This document shows, piece after piece, positions 52,821 to 63,387 of a stretch of 64,000 bases of DNA. Under the pieces are notes generated by a model. It did not search any database. It worked only from the letters and a program-made list of their open reading frames with translations, and had not been told where the DNA came from. The DNA comes from Ramlibacter tataouinensis TTB310 (GTDB lineage: Bacteria; Pseudomonadota; Gammaproteobacteria; Burkholderiales; Burkholderiaceae_C): the NCBI RefSeq assembly GCF_000215705.1, contig NC_015677.1, positions 3,484,001-3,548,000 on the forward strand. Direction: 5' to 3'. A program made the position numbers and the translations under genes. Position 1 is the first letter of the stretch; each line of letters opens with the position of its first letter.

Positions 52821-53719
52821 GCAAGACGCCCGCGAGCCCCCTCGAGCTGGTGCTGATCACCGGCATGTCCGGCTCGGGCAAGTCGGTCGCGCTGCGGGCC
52901 CTGGAGGACGTGGGCTACTACTGCGTGGACAACCTGCCGCCCGAGCTGCTGCTGGACTTCGTGGCGCTGGAACGGCAGGTCGCCGCCAAGCAGGTGGCCA
53001 TCGCCATGGACGTGCGCAGCGCCATCTCGCTGCCCCTGGTGCCGGCGCAGCTGCGCAGCCTGCGCGAGCAGGGCGTGGCCGTGCGGTCGCTGTTCCTGGA
53101 TTCCACCACCGAGACCCTGGTGCGGCGGTTCTCCGAGACGCGGCGGCGCCATCCCCTGTCGGGCCGCAGGGAAGCGGCCAAGGGCGTGCCCCCCACCGAC
53201 GAGAGGCATGCGCTGGTGGACGCGATCGAGCTCGAGCGCGAGCTGCTGGCCGATCTGCGCGAAGAGGCGCACGTGATCGACAGCAGCGTGATCCGGCCGG
53301 CCCAGCTGCAGGCGCACCTCAAGTCGCTGCTGTCGGCCCCCACCAGCCAGCTGACCCTGGTGTTCGAGTCCTTCGCCTTCAAGCGCGGGATCCCGGTCGA
53401 CGCGGACTACGTGTTCGACGTGCGCATGCTGCCCAACCCGCACTACGAGCCGGAGCTGCGCGAGCTCACCGGCCGCGACGCGCCCGTGATCGCCTATCTC
53501 GAAGCGCGGGCCGACGTGGCCCGGATGCGAAACCACATCCAATCCTTCCTGGACCAGTGGCTGGAGCCGCTGGCGCGCGACCACCGCAGCTATGTGACGG
53601 TGGCGATAGGCTGCACCGGCGGGCAGCACCGTTCGGTGTACCTGGTGGAGCAGCTGGCCGCGGCTTTCGGCAGCCGCTGGACCACGCTGCGGCGGCACCG
53701 CGAACTCGAGCGCGGTTGA
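52817..53719 (+). CDS. rapZ: RNase adapter protein RapZ
   Basis: RapZ is a P-loop protein that in enterobacteria guides RNase E to the GlmZ sRNA and so controls glucosamine-6-phosphate synthesis. The 300-residue protein has GMSGSGKS at residues 16-23, [49 protein letters not shown] and a C-terminal [12 protein letters not shown]. It is not next to rpoN here. Its stop directly abuts the stop of the convergent mutY gene. Confidence 0.94.
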   Translation: MSKTPASPLELVLITGMSGSGKSVALRALEDVGYYCVDNLPPELLLDFVALERQVAAKQVAIAMDVRSAISLPLVPAQLRSLREQGVAVRSLFLDSTTETLVRRFSETRRRHPLSGRREAAKGVPPTDERHALVDAIELERELLADLREEAHVIDSSVIRPAQLQAHLKSLLSAPTSQLTLVFESFAFKRGIPVDADYVFDVRMLPNPHYEPELRELTGRDAPVIAYLEARADVARMRNHIQSFLDQWLEPLARDHRSYVTVAIGCTGGQHRSVYLVEQLAAAFGSRWTTLRRHRELERG

Positions 53720-54760
53720 CTAGGCGGCGGTCGCCAGCAGCTTGCGGATGGGCGCGGGCAGTCCCAGGCCGGGCCACTGCGCCGCTTCGAACCAGCTGCC
53801 CTCCCCCGCGCTCGGTGCGCTGCCCTGCGGCAGGCGGGCCGTCACGGGATGCAGGTGCAGGTCCTTGTGCGTCAGCACATGGACGAAGGGTTCCCCGTCC
53901 TCCAGCAGCCTTCTGTTCTCGGGCGGCACCGCGGCTTCCAGCGCCTCGCGCGAGCCGAAGGCCGGCAGGCAGTAGAGGCCGGCCCAGATACCGGCATCGG
54001 GCCGGCGCTCCAGCCACACCCGGCCGTCGGCGCCGCGCGCGTGCAGCAGCCACAGGGTCTGCGCCGTGCGCTTGAGCTTGCGGCTCCTGACCGGGTAGCG
54101 CTGCGGATCGCCCTGGGCGGCAGCCCGGCACAGCCCGCGCACCGGGCAGATCAGGCAGCTCGGGTCGCGGGCCAGGCACACGGTGGCGCCCAGGTCCATC
54201 AGGCCCTGGGTGTAGGCGGGCATGGGTTCGCAGGCTTGCGGCAGCAGCGCCTCGGCCTGCGTCCACAGCCGGCGCTCGCCGCCCTGCTGCGCCAGGTCCT
54301 CGCCGAAGGCCAGCACCCGGGTGAGCACGCGCTTGACGTTGCCGTCCAGGATGGCCGCACGCTCGCCGAAGCAGAAGGCGGCGATGGCGGCCGCCGTGGA
54401 ACGGCCGATGCCGGGCAGCTCGGCCAGCTCCCGGGCAGTGCGCGGGAACCGCCCGCCATGGCCCGCGGCCACCACCTGGGCGCAGCGGTGCAGGTTGCGC
54501 GCGCGGCTGTAGTAGCCCAGGCCGCTCCACAACGCCAGCACATCGTCCAGCGGCGCGGCGGCCAGCGCGGTCACGTCGGGGAAGCGGTCGAGGAAGCGCT
54601 GGTAGTAGCCCAGCACGGTGGCCACCTGCGTCTGCTGCAGCATGACCTCGGACAGCCACACGCGGTAGGGGTCGCGCGTGTTCTGCCAGGGCAGGTGGCT
54701 GCGCCCGTGGCTGGCCTGCCAGCGCACCACCTGGCCGGCGAAATCCCCAGCCAGGCTCAT
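53720..54760 (-). CDS. mutY: A/G-specific adenine glycosylase MutY
   Basis: MutY removes adenine mispaired with 8-oxoguanine. The 346-residue protein has catalytic Glu38 in WLSEVMLQQTQV, the helix-hairpin-helix LPGIGRSTAAAI, Asp in ILDGNVKRVL, and the four iron-sulfur cysteines spaced C-x6-C-x2-C-x5-C (CLARDPSCLICPVRGLC). A C-terminal NUDIX-like domain recognises 8-oxoG. The ATG at 54760 overlaps the dynamin-like gene stop. MutM, which acts in the same pathway, is encoded nearby. Confidence 0.96.
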   Translation of the reverse strand: MSLAGDFAGQVVRWQASHGRSHLPWQNTRDPYRVWLSEVMLQQTQVATVLGYYQRFLDRFPDVTALAAAPLDDVLALWSGLGYYSRARNLHRCAQVVAAGHGGRFPRTARELAELPGIGRSTAAAIAAFCFGERAAILDGNVKRVLTRVLAFGEDLAQQGGERRLWTQAEALLPQACEPMPAYTQGLMDLGATVCLARDPSCLICPVRGLCRAAAQGDPQRYPVRSRKLKRTAQTLWLLHARGADGRVWLERRPDAGIWAGLYCLPAFGSREALEAAVPPENRRLLEDGEPFVHVLTHKDLHLHPVTARLPQGSAPSAGEGSWFEAAQWPGLGLPAPIRKLLATAA

Positions 54761-56715
54761 GCCCGTTTCTGCAGCGCCGGCTCGTTGGATGCCAATGCCG
54801 GCGTGGCGATCAGGTGGGCCGTGAGCTCGGCCAGCTTGGCGTCGAGCTGGTCCAGGGCCGTCTCCTGCGCTTCGATCTCGGCGATGCGGTCGTCCAGGCC
54901 GCTGGCGGCTTCCTGGATGCGCTCGATGGCCTCGATGCGGCGCACGAAGTTGCGGCGCCGCTCGCGCAGCTGGGCGTCGAGCTGGGCGGCGGCGGACTTG
55001 TTCCACAGCTCCACCTCGCCCAGCGCGGATTCGTAGATCACGCGCAGCCGCGTCGACAGCGCGCGCACCAGGCGGTCGGCGAATTCCGGCTGCGCCAGCC
55101 GCAGCGCATTGCCCATGCCCAGGTACTGGGTGTGGCTGCGCTCGACCAGCTCCAGGTCGCGGCTGAAGCGCTCCAGGTCCGGCTCCTTGGGCGCCTGCAG
55201 CGAGAAGCCGTACTCCGCGTTGAGCTGCTTGAAGGTGCCGGTCAGCATGGACTGGATCTCGGCGCTGGTGGTCTGCGCCTTGCGCAGGCCGGCGTGCAGC
55301 CGCTCGAAGGTCTGGGTGTAGGCCTTCTTCACGCCCAGCTTGATGCCGGGCTGGCGCAGCGCGTCGGTGAGGCCGGCCATCTCGGTCTTGAGGGTCTTGG
55401 TGCCCAGCAGTGTGAAGACCTCGCGCAGCAGCCGCAGATGGACCGAGCGCACCGCGTGGATCTTGGCCCCGCTGACGTCGAACTCCTCCTGCTCCTGCTC
55501 GATGCGCCCGCGCATGTGCTTGATTACCGAGCTGTTCTTGCCGCGCAGGCCCCTGAGCTCGCCCAGCTGGTCGGCCAGGTCGCGGCGGCGCACGTTCAGC
55601 GCGCGCGCGGCTTCGGTGCGCAGGTCGACGATGTTGCCCGAGACGGCGGCCCGCAGGATCTTCTGCCGCTGGCCCATCACGCCCTGGGCCAGGGCGCGCT
55701 CGAGCACCGGCAGCTGGCTGGCCTGCAGCAGCGCGGCGTCGTCGCTGACCTTGGCCACCAGGCCCTTCTGGGCCGACACCGGGATGACCTGCTCCACCGG
55801 CAGGCCCAGGATCTCGGCCGAGGTCGCGCGCTGGCGCTCGATCTGGGCCTGCACCTGGGCCGAGCTGCTCAGCGAATCCCACATGGTGTCTATCTTGTTC
55901 AGCACCACCAGGCGGGAGTCGGTCTCCTCGGATTCGGCGATCAGGTGCTCGCGCCAGATCGCCAGGTCGGACTTGGTCACGCCGGTGTCGGCCGCCAGGA
56001 TGAACACCACCGCATGGGCCTGGGGGATCAGGTTCACGGTCAGTTCGGGCTCGGCGCCGATGGCGTTGAGGCCCGGCGTGTCCAGGATCACCAGGCCCTG
56101 CTTGAGCAGGGGATGGGCGATGTTGATCAGCGCATGCCGCCAGCGCGGGACCTCGACCAGGCCCTCGGCATTGAGCATGGGGTTGTCTTCCGGCGTGTCG
56201 TCGTGCCAGAAGCCCAGGGCGCGCGCCTCGTCCTTGGTCACGTGGACCACCTCGGCGACCTTCTCGAAGGCCTGGGCCAGCTGGGCGGAGTCGTTGACGT
56301 CCAGGTCCACCCTCACCCACTTCTCGGGCACCATGCGCCACTCCATCAGCGCCTGCGGCTGCAGGCGCGTCTCGATGGGCAGCAGGCGCAGGCAGGGCGG
56401 CACCTCGCTGTCGTAGCCCAGCTCGGTCGGGCACATGGTGGTGCGGCCGGCGCTGGCCGGCATGATGCGCCGCTTGTAGCCGGCGAAGAAGATGGCGTTG
56501 ATCAGCTCGGACTTGCCGCGCGAGAACTCGGCGACGAAGGCCACCATGACCTTGTCCGAGCGCATCTGCGTCTCCAGGCGCCGCAGGCGCTCCTCCACGG
56601 CCGAATCCAGCAGCTCGTGATCTTTCAGCCACTCGGACAACAGCTTCAGCCGCAGCGCGAATTCGCGCCGCCAGGCGCCGTGCTGGTCGAACTGTTCGTT
56701 GAAGGAAGTGCCCAC
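54757..56715 (-). CDS. Bacterial dynamin-like GTPase
   Basis: The 652-residue protein has a dynamin-family GTPase domain: P-loop AEFSRGKSELINAIFF at about residues 62-77, TT switch (SAGRTTMCPTELGY), G3 DTPGLNAIGAEPEL and G4 VLNKID. Long helical regions follow, with conserved LRGLRGKNSSVIKHMRGRI and terminal coiled coil. The usual Gly at the start of the P-loop (GEFxRGKS) is Ala here. No clear membrane span is seen. Bacterial dynamins remodel membranes and some protect against envelope stress or phage. The start is GTG; the stop overlaps mutY. Confidence 0.85.
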   Translation of the reverse strand: MGTSFNEQFDQHGAWRREFALRLKLLSEWLKDHELLDSAVEERLRRLETQMRSDKVMVAFVAEFSRGKSELINAIFFAGYKRRIMPASAGRTTMCPTELGYDSEVPPCLRLLPIETRLQPQALMEWRMVPEKWVRVDLDVNDSAQLAQAFEKVAEVVHVTKDEARALGFWHDDTPEDNPMLNAEGLVEVPRWRHALINIAHPLLKQGLVILDTPGLNAIGAEPELTVNLIPQAHAVVFILAADTGVTKSDLAIWREHLIAESEETDSRLVVLNKIDTMWDSLSSSAQVQAQIERQRATSAEILGLPVEQVIPVSAQKGLVAKVSDDAALLQASQLPVLERALAQGVMGQRQKILRAAVSGNIVDLRTEAARALNVRRRDLADQLGELRGLRGKNSSVIKHMRGRIEQEQEEFDVSGAKIHAVRSVHLRLLREVFTLLGTKTLKTEMAGLTDALRQPGIKLGVKKAYTQTFERLHAGLRKAQTTSAEIQSMLTGTFKQLNAEYGFSLQAPKEPDLERFSRDLELVERSHTQYLGMGNALRLAQPEFADRLVRALSTRLRVIYESALGEVELWNKSAAAQLDAQLRERRRNFVRRIEAIERIQEAASGLDDRIAEIEAQETALDQLDAKLAELTAHLIATPALASNEPALQKRA

Positions 56716-56776
56716 TAAGCCCCCAGGTATGCCGTTTTGAATATAGCACCGGGCATGAGGAGCCCAACAGTTTTAC

Positions 56777-57589
56777 TCAGGTCTGGCAGGAAGGGCAGTA
56801 GAAAGTCGCGCGCTGGCCCTGGCGGATGCTGCGTACCGGTGTGGCGCAGATGCGGCAGGGCTGCCCCGCCCGGTCGTAGACCATGGCTTCGAGCTGGAAA
56901 TAGCCGGCCTGGCCATCGGCGTTGGAAAAGTCGCGCAGGGTGCTGCCGCCGCGGCTGACGGCCTGCGCCAGGACCTGGCGCACCGCGGCATGCAGGCGCA
57001 AAGCGCGCTCGCGGCCCAGGCGCGAAGCCCGGGTCGTGGGCCGGATGCCCGCCAGGAACAGCGCTTCGGACGCGTAGATGTTGCCCACGCCCACCACCAC
57101 GTCGCCGGCCAGCAGCACCTGCTTGATGGGCGCGTTGCGGCGGCGCAGTCCGGCATGGAAGGCCGCGGCTTCGAATCCCTCGCCCAGCGGCTCGACCCCC
57201 AGCCGCCCCAGCAGCTTGGCCGCCTCGGGGGCCTGCTCGCCGGGCGCGAACACCACGGCGCCGAAGCGGCGCGGGTCGTTCAGGCGCAGCACGCCGCGGG
57301 TGGTGGCGAGGTCGAAATGATCGTGCGGGCCCGGCTCGGGCTGGCTGGCCCGGAAACTCAGGCTGCCGGACATGCCCAGGTGCAGCAGCAGCAGGCCTTC
57401 GTCCAGATCCAGCAGCAGGTACTTGCCGCGGCGGCGCACGCCGCGCACCGTGCGCCCGGCCAGCAGCGCCGGGTCGCAGCCCAGGGCCCAGCGCAATGGT
57501 TTGCCTATGCGGGCCGACAGGATGCGTCCGCCGGCGATGCGGTCGGCAAAACTCAGGCGCGTGACCTCGACTTCTGGCAGTTCGGGCAT
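56777..57589 (-). CDS. mutM: Formamidopyrimidine-DNA glycosylase MutM
   Basis: MutM excises 8-oxoguanine and other oxidised purines. The 270-residue protein begins [11 protein letters not shown] with catalytic Pro2 and Glu3, and has [10 protein letters not shown] (Lys), [12 protein letters not shown], and a C-terminal zinc finger C-x2-C...C-x2-C (CRICATPV...FYCPSC). It is divergent from the TPR gene with only about 30 bases between starts. With mutY nearby, the window holds two of the three GO-repair genes. Confidence 0.96.
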   Translation of the reverse strand: MPELPEVEVTRLSFADRIAGGRILSARIGKPLRWALGCDPALLAGRTVRGVRRRGKYLLLDLDEGLLLLHLGMSGSLSFRASQPEPGPHDHFDLATTRGVLRLNDPRRFGAVVFAPGEQAPEAAKLLGRLGVEPLGEGFEAAAFHAGLRRRNAPIKQVLLAGDVVVGVGNIYASEALFLAGIRPTTRASRLGRERALRLHAAVRQVLAQAVSRGGSTLRDFSNADGQAGYFQLEAMVYDRAGQPCRICATPVRSIRQGQRATFYCPSCQT

Positions 57590-57619
57590 GGGTTGGAGGG
57601 TGCGGATTATGATGGTTCG

Positions 57620-59368
57620 ATGAAGCGTCCTCCCCGCATCGCCACCGCAGTGACCTTGCTGTGCGCCCTGGCCCAGGCCGCGTGCGCGCAGACGCCGCCC
57701 GCCGCCGCCCGCTCCGCCGCCCCCGACGGCACCACCGTGTCCGCGCTCGATGCCGAACTGTTCTACCAGCTGCTGCTCGGTGAGCTGAACGCGCGTGGCG
57801 CGGAGCCGAGCGCGGGCTACTCGCTGGTGCTGGACGCGGCGCGCCGGACCAACGACCCCGAGCTGTACCAGCGCGCGGTGGAGATCGCCTTCCAGTCCCG
57901 GTCGGGCGACGCCGCGCTGCAGGCCGCGCGCGCGTGGGCGCAGGCGCATCCCTCCTCGCGCGATGCCAACCGCTTCGTGCTGCAGATCCTGCTGGCCCTG
58001 AACCGGGTGGCCGAAAGCGTCGAGCCGCTCAAGCGCGACATCGCCCTGGCCAACGCGCCGGAGCGCAATGCGGCGCTGGCCGCGGTGCCGCGCTACTACG
58101 CGCGGGTCAGCGACAAGAAGCTGGCCGCCAGCGTGGTGGAGCAGGCGCTGGCCGACGCCCTGGCGCAACCCGCCACCGCCGCCGCGGCCTGGACCACCAT
58201 AGGCCGGTTGCGCCTGGCGGCCGACGACACCGCCGGAGCACTGGAGGCTGCGCGGCGCGGCCAGGCGGCTGCGCCGCAGGCCGAGGGGCCGGCGCTGCTG
58301 GGGCTGGAGCTGATGGAGCCGCGCCTGCCCCAGGCCGAGTCCCTGGTGCGCACCTACCTGCAAGGCCAGCCGCTGCCCGAGCTGCGGCTGGGCTACGCAC
58401 GCGCGCTGCTGGACGCCCACCGCTACTCCGAGGCTTCCGAGCAGATCCGCCGGGTGACCACGGACAAGCCCGAGATCGCCGAGGCCTGGTTGATCCAGGG
58501 CACGCTGCAGCTGCAGGACAGCCAGCTGCCCGCCGCCGAAACCTCACTCAAGCGCTACATCGCGCTGGCGCAGGCGCAACGCACGGGTGAGGAACGCAGC
58601 CGCGGCCTGGCCCAGGCCTACCTGGCCCTCGCACAGGTGGCCGAAAAGCGCAAGGACTTCGCCCAGGCCAACGCCTGGCTGGACCGCATCGACAACGCCC
58701 AGGACCTGGTGTCGGCCCAGAGCCGGCGCGCCTCCCTGCTGGCGCAGCAGGGGCGCCTGGAAGAGGGGCGCAAGCTGCTGCGCGCGCTGCCCGGGCGCAC
58801 GCCCGCGGAGGCCCGCATGAAGCTGATGGCCGAGGTCCAGCTGCTGCGCGACAACAAGCAGTACAAGCCGGCCTATGACCTGCTGATGCAGGCGGCCGCC
58901 AAGGACCCTTCCAATGCCGAGCTGCTGTACGACCAGGCCATGCTGGCCGAAAAGCTGGGCAACCTTCCCGAGATGGAAAAGCTGCTGCGCCAGGTGATCG
59001 CCATCAAGCCCGATTTCCACCATGCCTACAACGCGCTGGGCTACTCTCTGGCCGATAGGAACATCCGCCTGCCCGAAAGCAAGCAGCTGATCCAGAAGGC
59101 GCTGGAATACGCGCCCGGCGACCCCTTCATCAGCGACAGCCTGGCCTGGGTGGAATTCCGCATGGGCAACCGCGCCGAAGCGCTGCGCATCCTGGAGGCC
59201 GCCTACACGAACCGGCCCGATGCGGAGATCGCGGCGCACCTGGGCGAGGTGCTGTGGAGCATGGGCCAGCGCGACCGCGCCCAGGCCATCTGGAAGGAAG
59301 GGCTGCTGCTCAACGCGGAGAACGAAACCCTGCTGGAAACGCTCAAGCGCTTCCGGGTGCGGCCGTGA
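57620..59368 (+). CDS. Periplasmic TPR-repeat protein
   Basis: The 582-residue precursor has a signal sequence ([15 protein letters not shown], possibly with a lipobox-like AAC) followed by about ten helical TPR-like repeats, clearest at [46 protein letters not shown]. It is a scaffold with no enzymatic motif. It precedes and overlaps lolB (GTGA), an arrangement common in Burkholderiales, so a role in outer-membrane lipoprotein handling is plausible but inferred from context. Confidence 0.85.
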   Translation: MKRPPRIATAVTLLCALAQAACAQTPPAAARSAAPDGTTVSALDAELFYQLLLGELNARGAEPSAGYSLVLDAARRTNDPELYQRAVEIAFQSRSGDAALQAARAWAQAHPSSRDANRFVLQILLALNRVAESVEPLKRDIALANAPERNAALAAVPRYYARVSDKKLAASVVEQALADALAQPATAAAAWTTIGRLRLAADDTAGALEAARRGQAAAPQAEGPALLGLELMEPRLPQAESLVRTYLQGQPLPELRLGYARALLDAHRYSEASEQIRRVTTDKPEIAEAWLIQGTLQLQDSQLPAAETSLKRYIALAQAQRTGEERSRGLAQAYLALAQVAEKRKDFAQANAWLDRIDNAQDLVSAQSRRASLLAQQGRLEEGRKLLRALPGRTPAEARMKLMAEVQLLRDNKQYKPAYDLLMQAAAKDPSNAELLYDQAMLAEKLGNLPEMEKLLRQVIAIKPDFHHAYNALGYSLADRNIRLPESKQLIQKALEYAPGDPFISDSLAWVEFRMGNRAEALRILEAAYTNRPDAEIAAHLGEVLWSMGQRDRAQAIWKEGLLLNAENETLLETLKRFRVRP

Positions 59369-59886
59369 AGGCGGTGAACCCGGTGGCGGCCGCGCGTACC
59401 GGCCTGGCGGCCTGGGGCCTGGCCGCCGCGGTCCTGTTGCTGGCCGGTTGCGCAGCGCCCCTGCGCCAGGGCGCCCAGGACGGTGCCACGGCCAGCAGCT
59501 GGAGTGGCCGCCTCGCGCTGCAGGTGCAGGACGACGCCCGGCAGTCCTTCTCGGCCGCCTTCGAGCTGCGCGGCCGGCCGGAAGCCGGCGAGCTGAGGCT
59601 GTTCAACCCGCTGGGCGGCACGGCCGGCGTGCTGACCTGGTCGCCCGGCCGGGCCGTGCTGGAGACCGGCGGCCAGACCCGGCAGGCCGCCTCGCTGGAG
59701 GAGCTGGTGGCCCAGGCCACGGGCTCGCCCATCCCGGTGACTGCCTTGTTCGACTGGCTGGCGGGCATAGACACGCCGGTGCCCGGCTGGAAGGCCGACC
59801 TGGAGCAGCTGGCGCAAGGCCGCATCCGCGCCCAGCGGCTGGCGCCTCCGCCCCTGGCCGACCTGCGCGTGGTGCTCGACCGCTGA
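59365..59886 (+). CDS. lolB: Outer-membrane lipoprotein receptor LolB
   Basis: LolB accepts lipoproteins from LolA and inserts them into the outer membrane. The 173-residue precursor has a lipobox ending LLLAGC with Cys29. The mature region has SWSGRLALQVQDDARQSFSAAFELRG, LRLFNPLGGTAGVLTW and PVTALFDWLAGI, as in LolB. It starts with GTG at 59365, overlapping the TPR stop, and its TGA overlaps the ispE ATG. Confidence 0.9.
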   Translation: MKAVNPVAAARTGLAAWGLAAAVLLLAGCAAPLRQGAQDGATASSWSGRLALQVQDDARQSFSAAFELRGRPEAGELRLFNPLGGTAGVLTWSPGRAVLETGGQTRQAASLEELVAQATGSPIPVTALFDWLAGIDTPVPGWKADLEQLAQGRIRAQRLAPPPLADLRVVLDR

Positions 59887-60749
59887 TGAAGTCGCTGCAC
59901 GACGTCCCCGCACCGGCCAAGCTCAACCTGTTCCTGCATGTCACCGGCCGGCGCGCCGATGGCTACCACCTGCTGCAGTCGGCCTTCATGCTGCTGGACT
60001 GGCACGACAGCCTGCATTTCGAGCTGCGCGGCGACGGCCGCCTCAGTCGCGAGGACCTGACCACGCCCCTGCCCGACGACGACCTGTGCCTGCGCGCCGC
60101 CCGCGCCCTGCAGCAGGCCGGCGGCACGGCGCAAGGCGCGCACATCGCCATCGCCAAGCGCCTGCCGGCCCAGGCCGGCCTGGGCGGGGGCTCGTCCGAC
60201 GCGGCCACCTGCCTGCTGGCGCTCAACCGCCTGTGGCGGCTCGGGCTGGATCTGGGCCAGCTCGAGGCCATCGGTCTGGCGCTGGGCGCCGACGTGCCGT
60301 TCTTCCTGCGCGGGCGCAACGCCTGGGTGGAGGGCATCGGCGAGCGGATCACACCCATCGATCTGCCGCCCGCGCGGTTCGTGGTGCTCAAGCCGCAGGC
60401 CGGGCTGCAGACGCAGCAGATCTTCACCGACCCGGCCCTCAAGCGGGATTCGCACCCTGCTATACTCTCGGGCTTTGCTGCAAACCCCTACGGCTTTGGC
60501 CGTAACGACTTGCAGCCGGTTGCCCAGCGGCTGTGCCCGCAAGTCGGCCAATCGCTCGATTGGCTGGCCTTGCAAGGCCTTCAGCCCCGGATGACCGGTT
60601 CCGGCAGTGCGGTGTTCGCGCTGCTGCCGCGAGGCCACCAGCCGCTGCAGGCGGCGCCGGCCGGCGCGCAGTTGAGGGTCTGCGGCAATTTGGAGGTCCA
60701 TCCCCTGGTGGGGTGGGCACCCAGCGACGATTCATCGGTGGGCGGCTGA
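59886..60749 (+). CDS. ispE: 4-diphosphocytidyl-2-C-methyl-D-erythritol kinase
   Basis: IspE phosphorylates CDP-ME in the MEP isoprenoid pathway. The 287-residue protein has [22 protein letters not shown], the GHMP ATP-binding loop [25 protein letters not shown] and [22 protein letters not shown] sequence at 60459-60467 inside the gene resembles an extended -10 promoter that could drive tRNA-Gln and prs downstream. Confidence 0.96.
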   Translation: MKSLHDVPAPAKLNLFLHVTGRRADGYHLLQSAFMLLDWHDSLHFELRGDGRLSREDLTTPLPDDDLCLRAARALQQAGGTAQGAHIAIAKRLPAQAGLGGGSSDAATCLLALNRLWRLGLDLGQLEAIGLALGADVPFFLRGRNAWVEGIGERITPIDLPPARFVVLKPQAGLQTQQIFTDPALKRDSHPAILSGFAANPYGFGRNDLQPVAQRLCPQVGQSLDWLALQGLQPRMTGSGSAVFALLPRGHQPLQAAPAGAQLRVCGNLEVHPLVGWAPSDDSSVGG

Positions 60750-60767
60750 TTGGCCGTCAACCCGTGT

Positions 60768-60844
60768 AGGGGAGTCGCCAAGTTGGTTAAGGCACCGGAT
60801 TTTGATTCCGGCATGCGAGGGTTCGAGTCCTTCCTCCCCTGCCA
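60768..60844 (+). tRNA. tRNA-Gln (anticodon UUG)
   Basis: The 77-base tRNA has acceptor AGGGGAG pairing with CTCCCCT, anticodon TTG in the loop of CGGATTTTGATTCCG, and an encoded CCA. Its place between ispE and prs is conserved in many beta- and gammaproteobacteria. Confidence 0.96.
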
Positions 60845-60909
60845 AATCCTTGCTCGCCACGGGGTGGCGGCTTCGACAGGCACATAGTTACCGATCGCTG
60901 GGTCCGCAC

Positions 60910-61887
60910 ATGCAGGCTGCACCGCATTCCGATTTCATGGTGTTCACGGGCAACGCCAATCCCGGCCTGGCGGCCGAGATCGCCCGCCATCTGGGCATCC
61001 AGCTCGGCGCCGCCTCGGTGGGCCGCTTCTCCGACGGCGAGGTGACCGTCGAGATCAACACCAACGTGCGCGCACGCGACGTGTTCGTGGTGCAGTCCAC
61101 CTGCCAGCCCACCAACGAGAACCTGATGGAGCTGCTGATCATGGTCGACGCGCTCAAGCGCGCCTCGGCCGAACGCATCAGCGCCGTGATCCCCTACTTC
61201 GGCTACGCCCGCCAGGACCGCCGCCCGCGCTCCTCGCGCGTGCCGATCTCGGCCAAGGTGGTGGCCAACCTGCTGCAGACCGTGGGCGTCTCGCGCGTGC
61301 TGACCATGGACCTGCACGCCGACCAGATCCAGGGCTTCTTCGACATCCCGGTGGACAACATCTACGCCTCGCCGGTGCTGCTGTCCGACCTGCGGCAGAA
61401 GAACTACCCGGACCTGATCGTCGTCAGCCCGGACGTGGGCGGCGTGGTGCGCGCGCGCGCCCTGGCCAAGCAGCTGGGCACCGACCTGGCCATCATCGAC
61501 AAGCGCCGGCCCAAGGCCAACGTCAGCGAGGTGATGCACGTCATCGGCGAGATCGAGGGCCGCAACTGCGTGGTCATGGACGACATGATCGACACCGCCG
61601 GCACGCTGGTGAAGGCGGCCGAGGTGCTCAAGGAGCGCGGCGCCAGGAAGGTGTATGCCTACTGCACGCACCCCATCTTCTCCGGCCCCGCCATCGACCG
61701 CATCGCCAAGGGCACGGCGCTGGACGAAGTGGTCGTGACCAACACCATCCCCTTGTCCGACGGCGCCAGCGCCTGCGGCAAGATCCGCCAGCTCACCGTG
61801 GCACCGCTGATCGCCGAGACGATCCAGCGCATCGCCAAGGGCGAGTCGGTGATGAGCCTGTTCTCGGAGCAGGAGAACCTGTTCTGA
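60910..61887 (+). CDS. prs: Ribose-phosphate pyrophosphokinase
   Basis: Prs makes PRPP from ribose-5-phosphate and ATP, feeding purine, pyrimidine, His, Trp and NAD synthesis. The 325-residue protein has [34 protein letters not shown], the catalytic-flexible region [29 protein letters not shown] and the PRPP loop [17 protein letters not shown]. The ATG at 60910 ([20 protein letters not shown]) was chosen as the start that fits the family length. Confidence 0.97.
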   Translation: MQAAPHSDFMVFTGNANPGLAAEIARHLGIQLGAASVGRFSDGEVTVEINTNVRARDVFVVQSTCQPTNENLMELLIMVDALKRASAERISAVIPYFGYARQDRRPRSSRVPISAKVVANLLQTVGVSRVLTMDLHADQIQGFFDIPVDNIYASPVLLSDLRQKNYPDLIVVSPDVGGVVRARALAKQLGTDLAIIDKRRPKANVSEVMHVIGEIEGRNCVVMDDMIDTAGTLVKAAEVLKERGARKVYAYCTHPIFSGPAIDRIAKGTALDEVVVTNTIPLSDGASACGKIRQLTVAPLIAETIQRIAKGESVMSLFSEQENLF

Positions 61888-61896
61888 GGCTTTGCC

Positions 61897-61920
61897 GGCC
61901 TCCAGCCCGGAGGCCTTTTT
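61897..61920 (+). terminator. Terminator after prs
   Basis: GGCCTCC (61897-61903) pairs with GGAGGCC (61909-61915), followed by five T residues. It lies nine bases after the prs stop and before rplY. Confidence 0.85.
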
Positions 61921-61966
61921 CAACCGGAGCCACACTGGTCGCGGTGGGCTCTCAACGGAGTCAACT

Positions 61967-62674
61967 ATGAAATTCGTCGCTTTCGAGCGCGCCAAGCAGG
62001 GAACGGGTGCGAGCCGCCGTCTGCGCAACACGGGCAAGACGCCCGGCATCGTCTACGGCGGCGAAGGCCAGCCGCAGCTGATCGAGCTGGACCACAACGC
62101 GCTGTGGCACGCCCTCAAGAGGGAAGCCTTCCACTCCACCATCCTCGAGATGGAAGTGGCCGGCAAGACCAGCAAGGTGCTGCTGCGCGACGTGCAGATG
62201 CACCCGTTCAAGCAGCTGGTGCAGCACATCGACTTCCAGCGCGTGGACGCCCGCACCAAGCTGCACATGAAGGTGCCGCTCCACTACAAGAACGCCGAGG
62301 AGTCCCAGGCCGTCAAGTTCGAGCACTGCGTGGTCAACCACGTGATGTCCGAGCTGAACATCTCCTGCCTGCCGGGCGACCTGCCCGAGTTCATCGAGGT
62401 CGACCTGTCGGGCCTGAAGAAGGGCACCTCGCTGCACCTGAACGACATCCAGCTGCCCAAGGGCGTGAACGCGGTGACCGGCGGCAAGAAGAACCCGGTG
62501 CTGGTCTCGGTGGTCGCCACCGTGGCCGAGGAAGCGCCCGCGGCCGACGCCGCTGCGGCCGCACCGGCCGCCGACGCCAAGGCCGCGCCGGCCAAGGCGG
62601 CCCCCGCCAAGGCCGCCGGCAAGGACGCCAAGGCCGCGGCACCCGCGCCCGCCAAGGCCGCCGGGAAGAAGTGA
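61967..62674 (+). CDS. rplY: 50S ribosomal protein L25 (general stress protein Ctc type)
   Basis: L25 binds 5S rRNA. The 235-residue protein is the long two-domain TL5/Ctc form: N-terminal domain [20 protein letters not shown]...TPGIVYGG and C-terminal beta domain [29 protein letters not shown] terminal tail of about 45 residues is almost only Ala, Lys, Pro and Asp ([16 protein letters not shown]) and should be disordered and basic. A terminator follows. Confidence 0.95.
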   Translation: MKFVAFERAKQGTGASRRLRNTGKTPGIVYGGEGQPQLIELDHNALWHALKREAFHSTILEMEVAGKTSKVLLRDVQMHPFKQLVQHIDFQRVDARTKLHMKVPLHYKNAEESQAVKFEHCVVNHVMSELNISCLPGDLPEFIEVDLSGLKKGTSLHLNDIQLPKGVNAVTGGKKNPVLVSVVATVAEEAPAADAAAAAPAADAKAAPAKAAPAKAAGKDAKAAAPAPAKAAGKK

Positions 62675-62706
62675 TCGCCCGCTGGCGCCGCTGCGGCGCC
62701 CTGGCG

Positions 62707-62733
62707 AAAGGCCCGCTGCGCGGGCCTTTTTTT
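62707..62733 (+). terminator. Terminator after rplY
   Basis: AAAGGCCCGC (62707-62716) and GCGGGCCTTT (62720-62729) form a 10-bp stem with a 3-base loop, and the T-run continues to 62733. Confidence 0.92.
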
Positions 62734-62751
62734 CGTCTCTAATACACCGTC

Positions 62752-63363
62752 ATGTCCATCAAGCTCTTCGTCGGCCTGGGCAACCCCGGCACCGAGTACC
62801 AGGCCACGCGGCACAACGCCGGCTTCTGGTGGGTCGATGCGCTGGCGCGGGAACTCAAGCTCACGCTGGCGCCGGAGCGGGGCTACCATGGCCTGGTCGC
62901 GCGCGGCAGCGCGAGCGGCCAGACCCTGTGGCTGCTGGAGCCGCAGACCTTCATGAACCTGTCGGGCAAGTCGGTGGCGGCGCTGGCGCGCTTCTACAAG
63001 ATCCGCCCGGAGGAGATCCTGGTGGCGCACGACGAGCTGGACGTGGTGCCGGGCCAGGCCAAGCTCAAGTTCGGCGGCAGCCACGCCGGCCATAACGGCC
63101 TGCGCGACATCCATGCGCAGCTGGGCACCGGCGACTACTGGCGGCTGCGGCTGGGCATAGGCCATCCCGGCGTCAAGGCCGAGGTGATCGACTGGGTGCT
63201 GCAAAAGCCGGCGCCCGAGCAGCGCGCGGCCATGGAGGACTGCATCCAGCGTACGCTCCAGGCCGTTCCGGCCCTGCTGGCCGGCGAGATGGACAAGGCG
63301 ACGCTGATCGTGCATACCAGCAAGCCGCCAAGGCCCAAGCCGGCGCGCCCGCAGCAGGCCTGA
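62752..63363 (+). CDS. pth: Peptidyl-tRNA hydrolase
   Basis: Pth releases peptides from drop-off peptidyl-tRNA. The 203-residue protein has [21 protein letters not shown] with Asn11 and catalytic His21, [43 protein letters not shown] and [10 protein letters not shown]. Motifs and length are normal. The C-terminus is Pro/Lys-rich. Confidence 0.96.
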   Translation: MSIKLFVGLGNPGTEYQATRHNAGFWWVDALARELKLTLAPERGYHGLVARGSASGQTLWLLEPQTFMNLSGKSVAALARFYKIRPEEILVAHDELDVVPGQAKLKFGGSHAGHNGLRDIHAQLGTGDYWRLRLGIGHPGVKAEVIDWVLQKPAPEQRAAMEDCIQRTLQAVPALLAGEMDKATLIVHTSKPPRPKPARPQQA

Positions 63364-63387
63364 ACGATTCACACAGGGAGGTACAAC

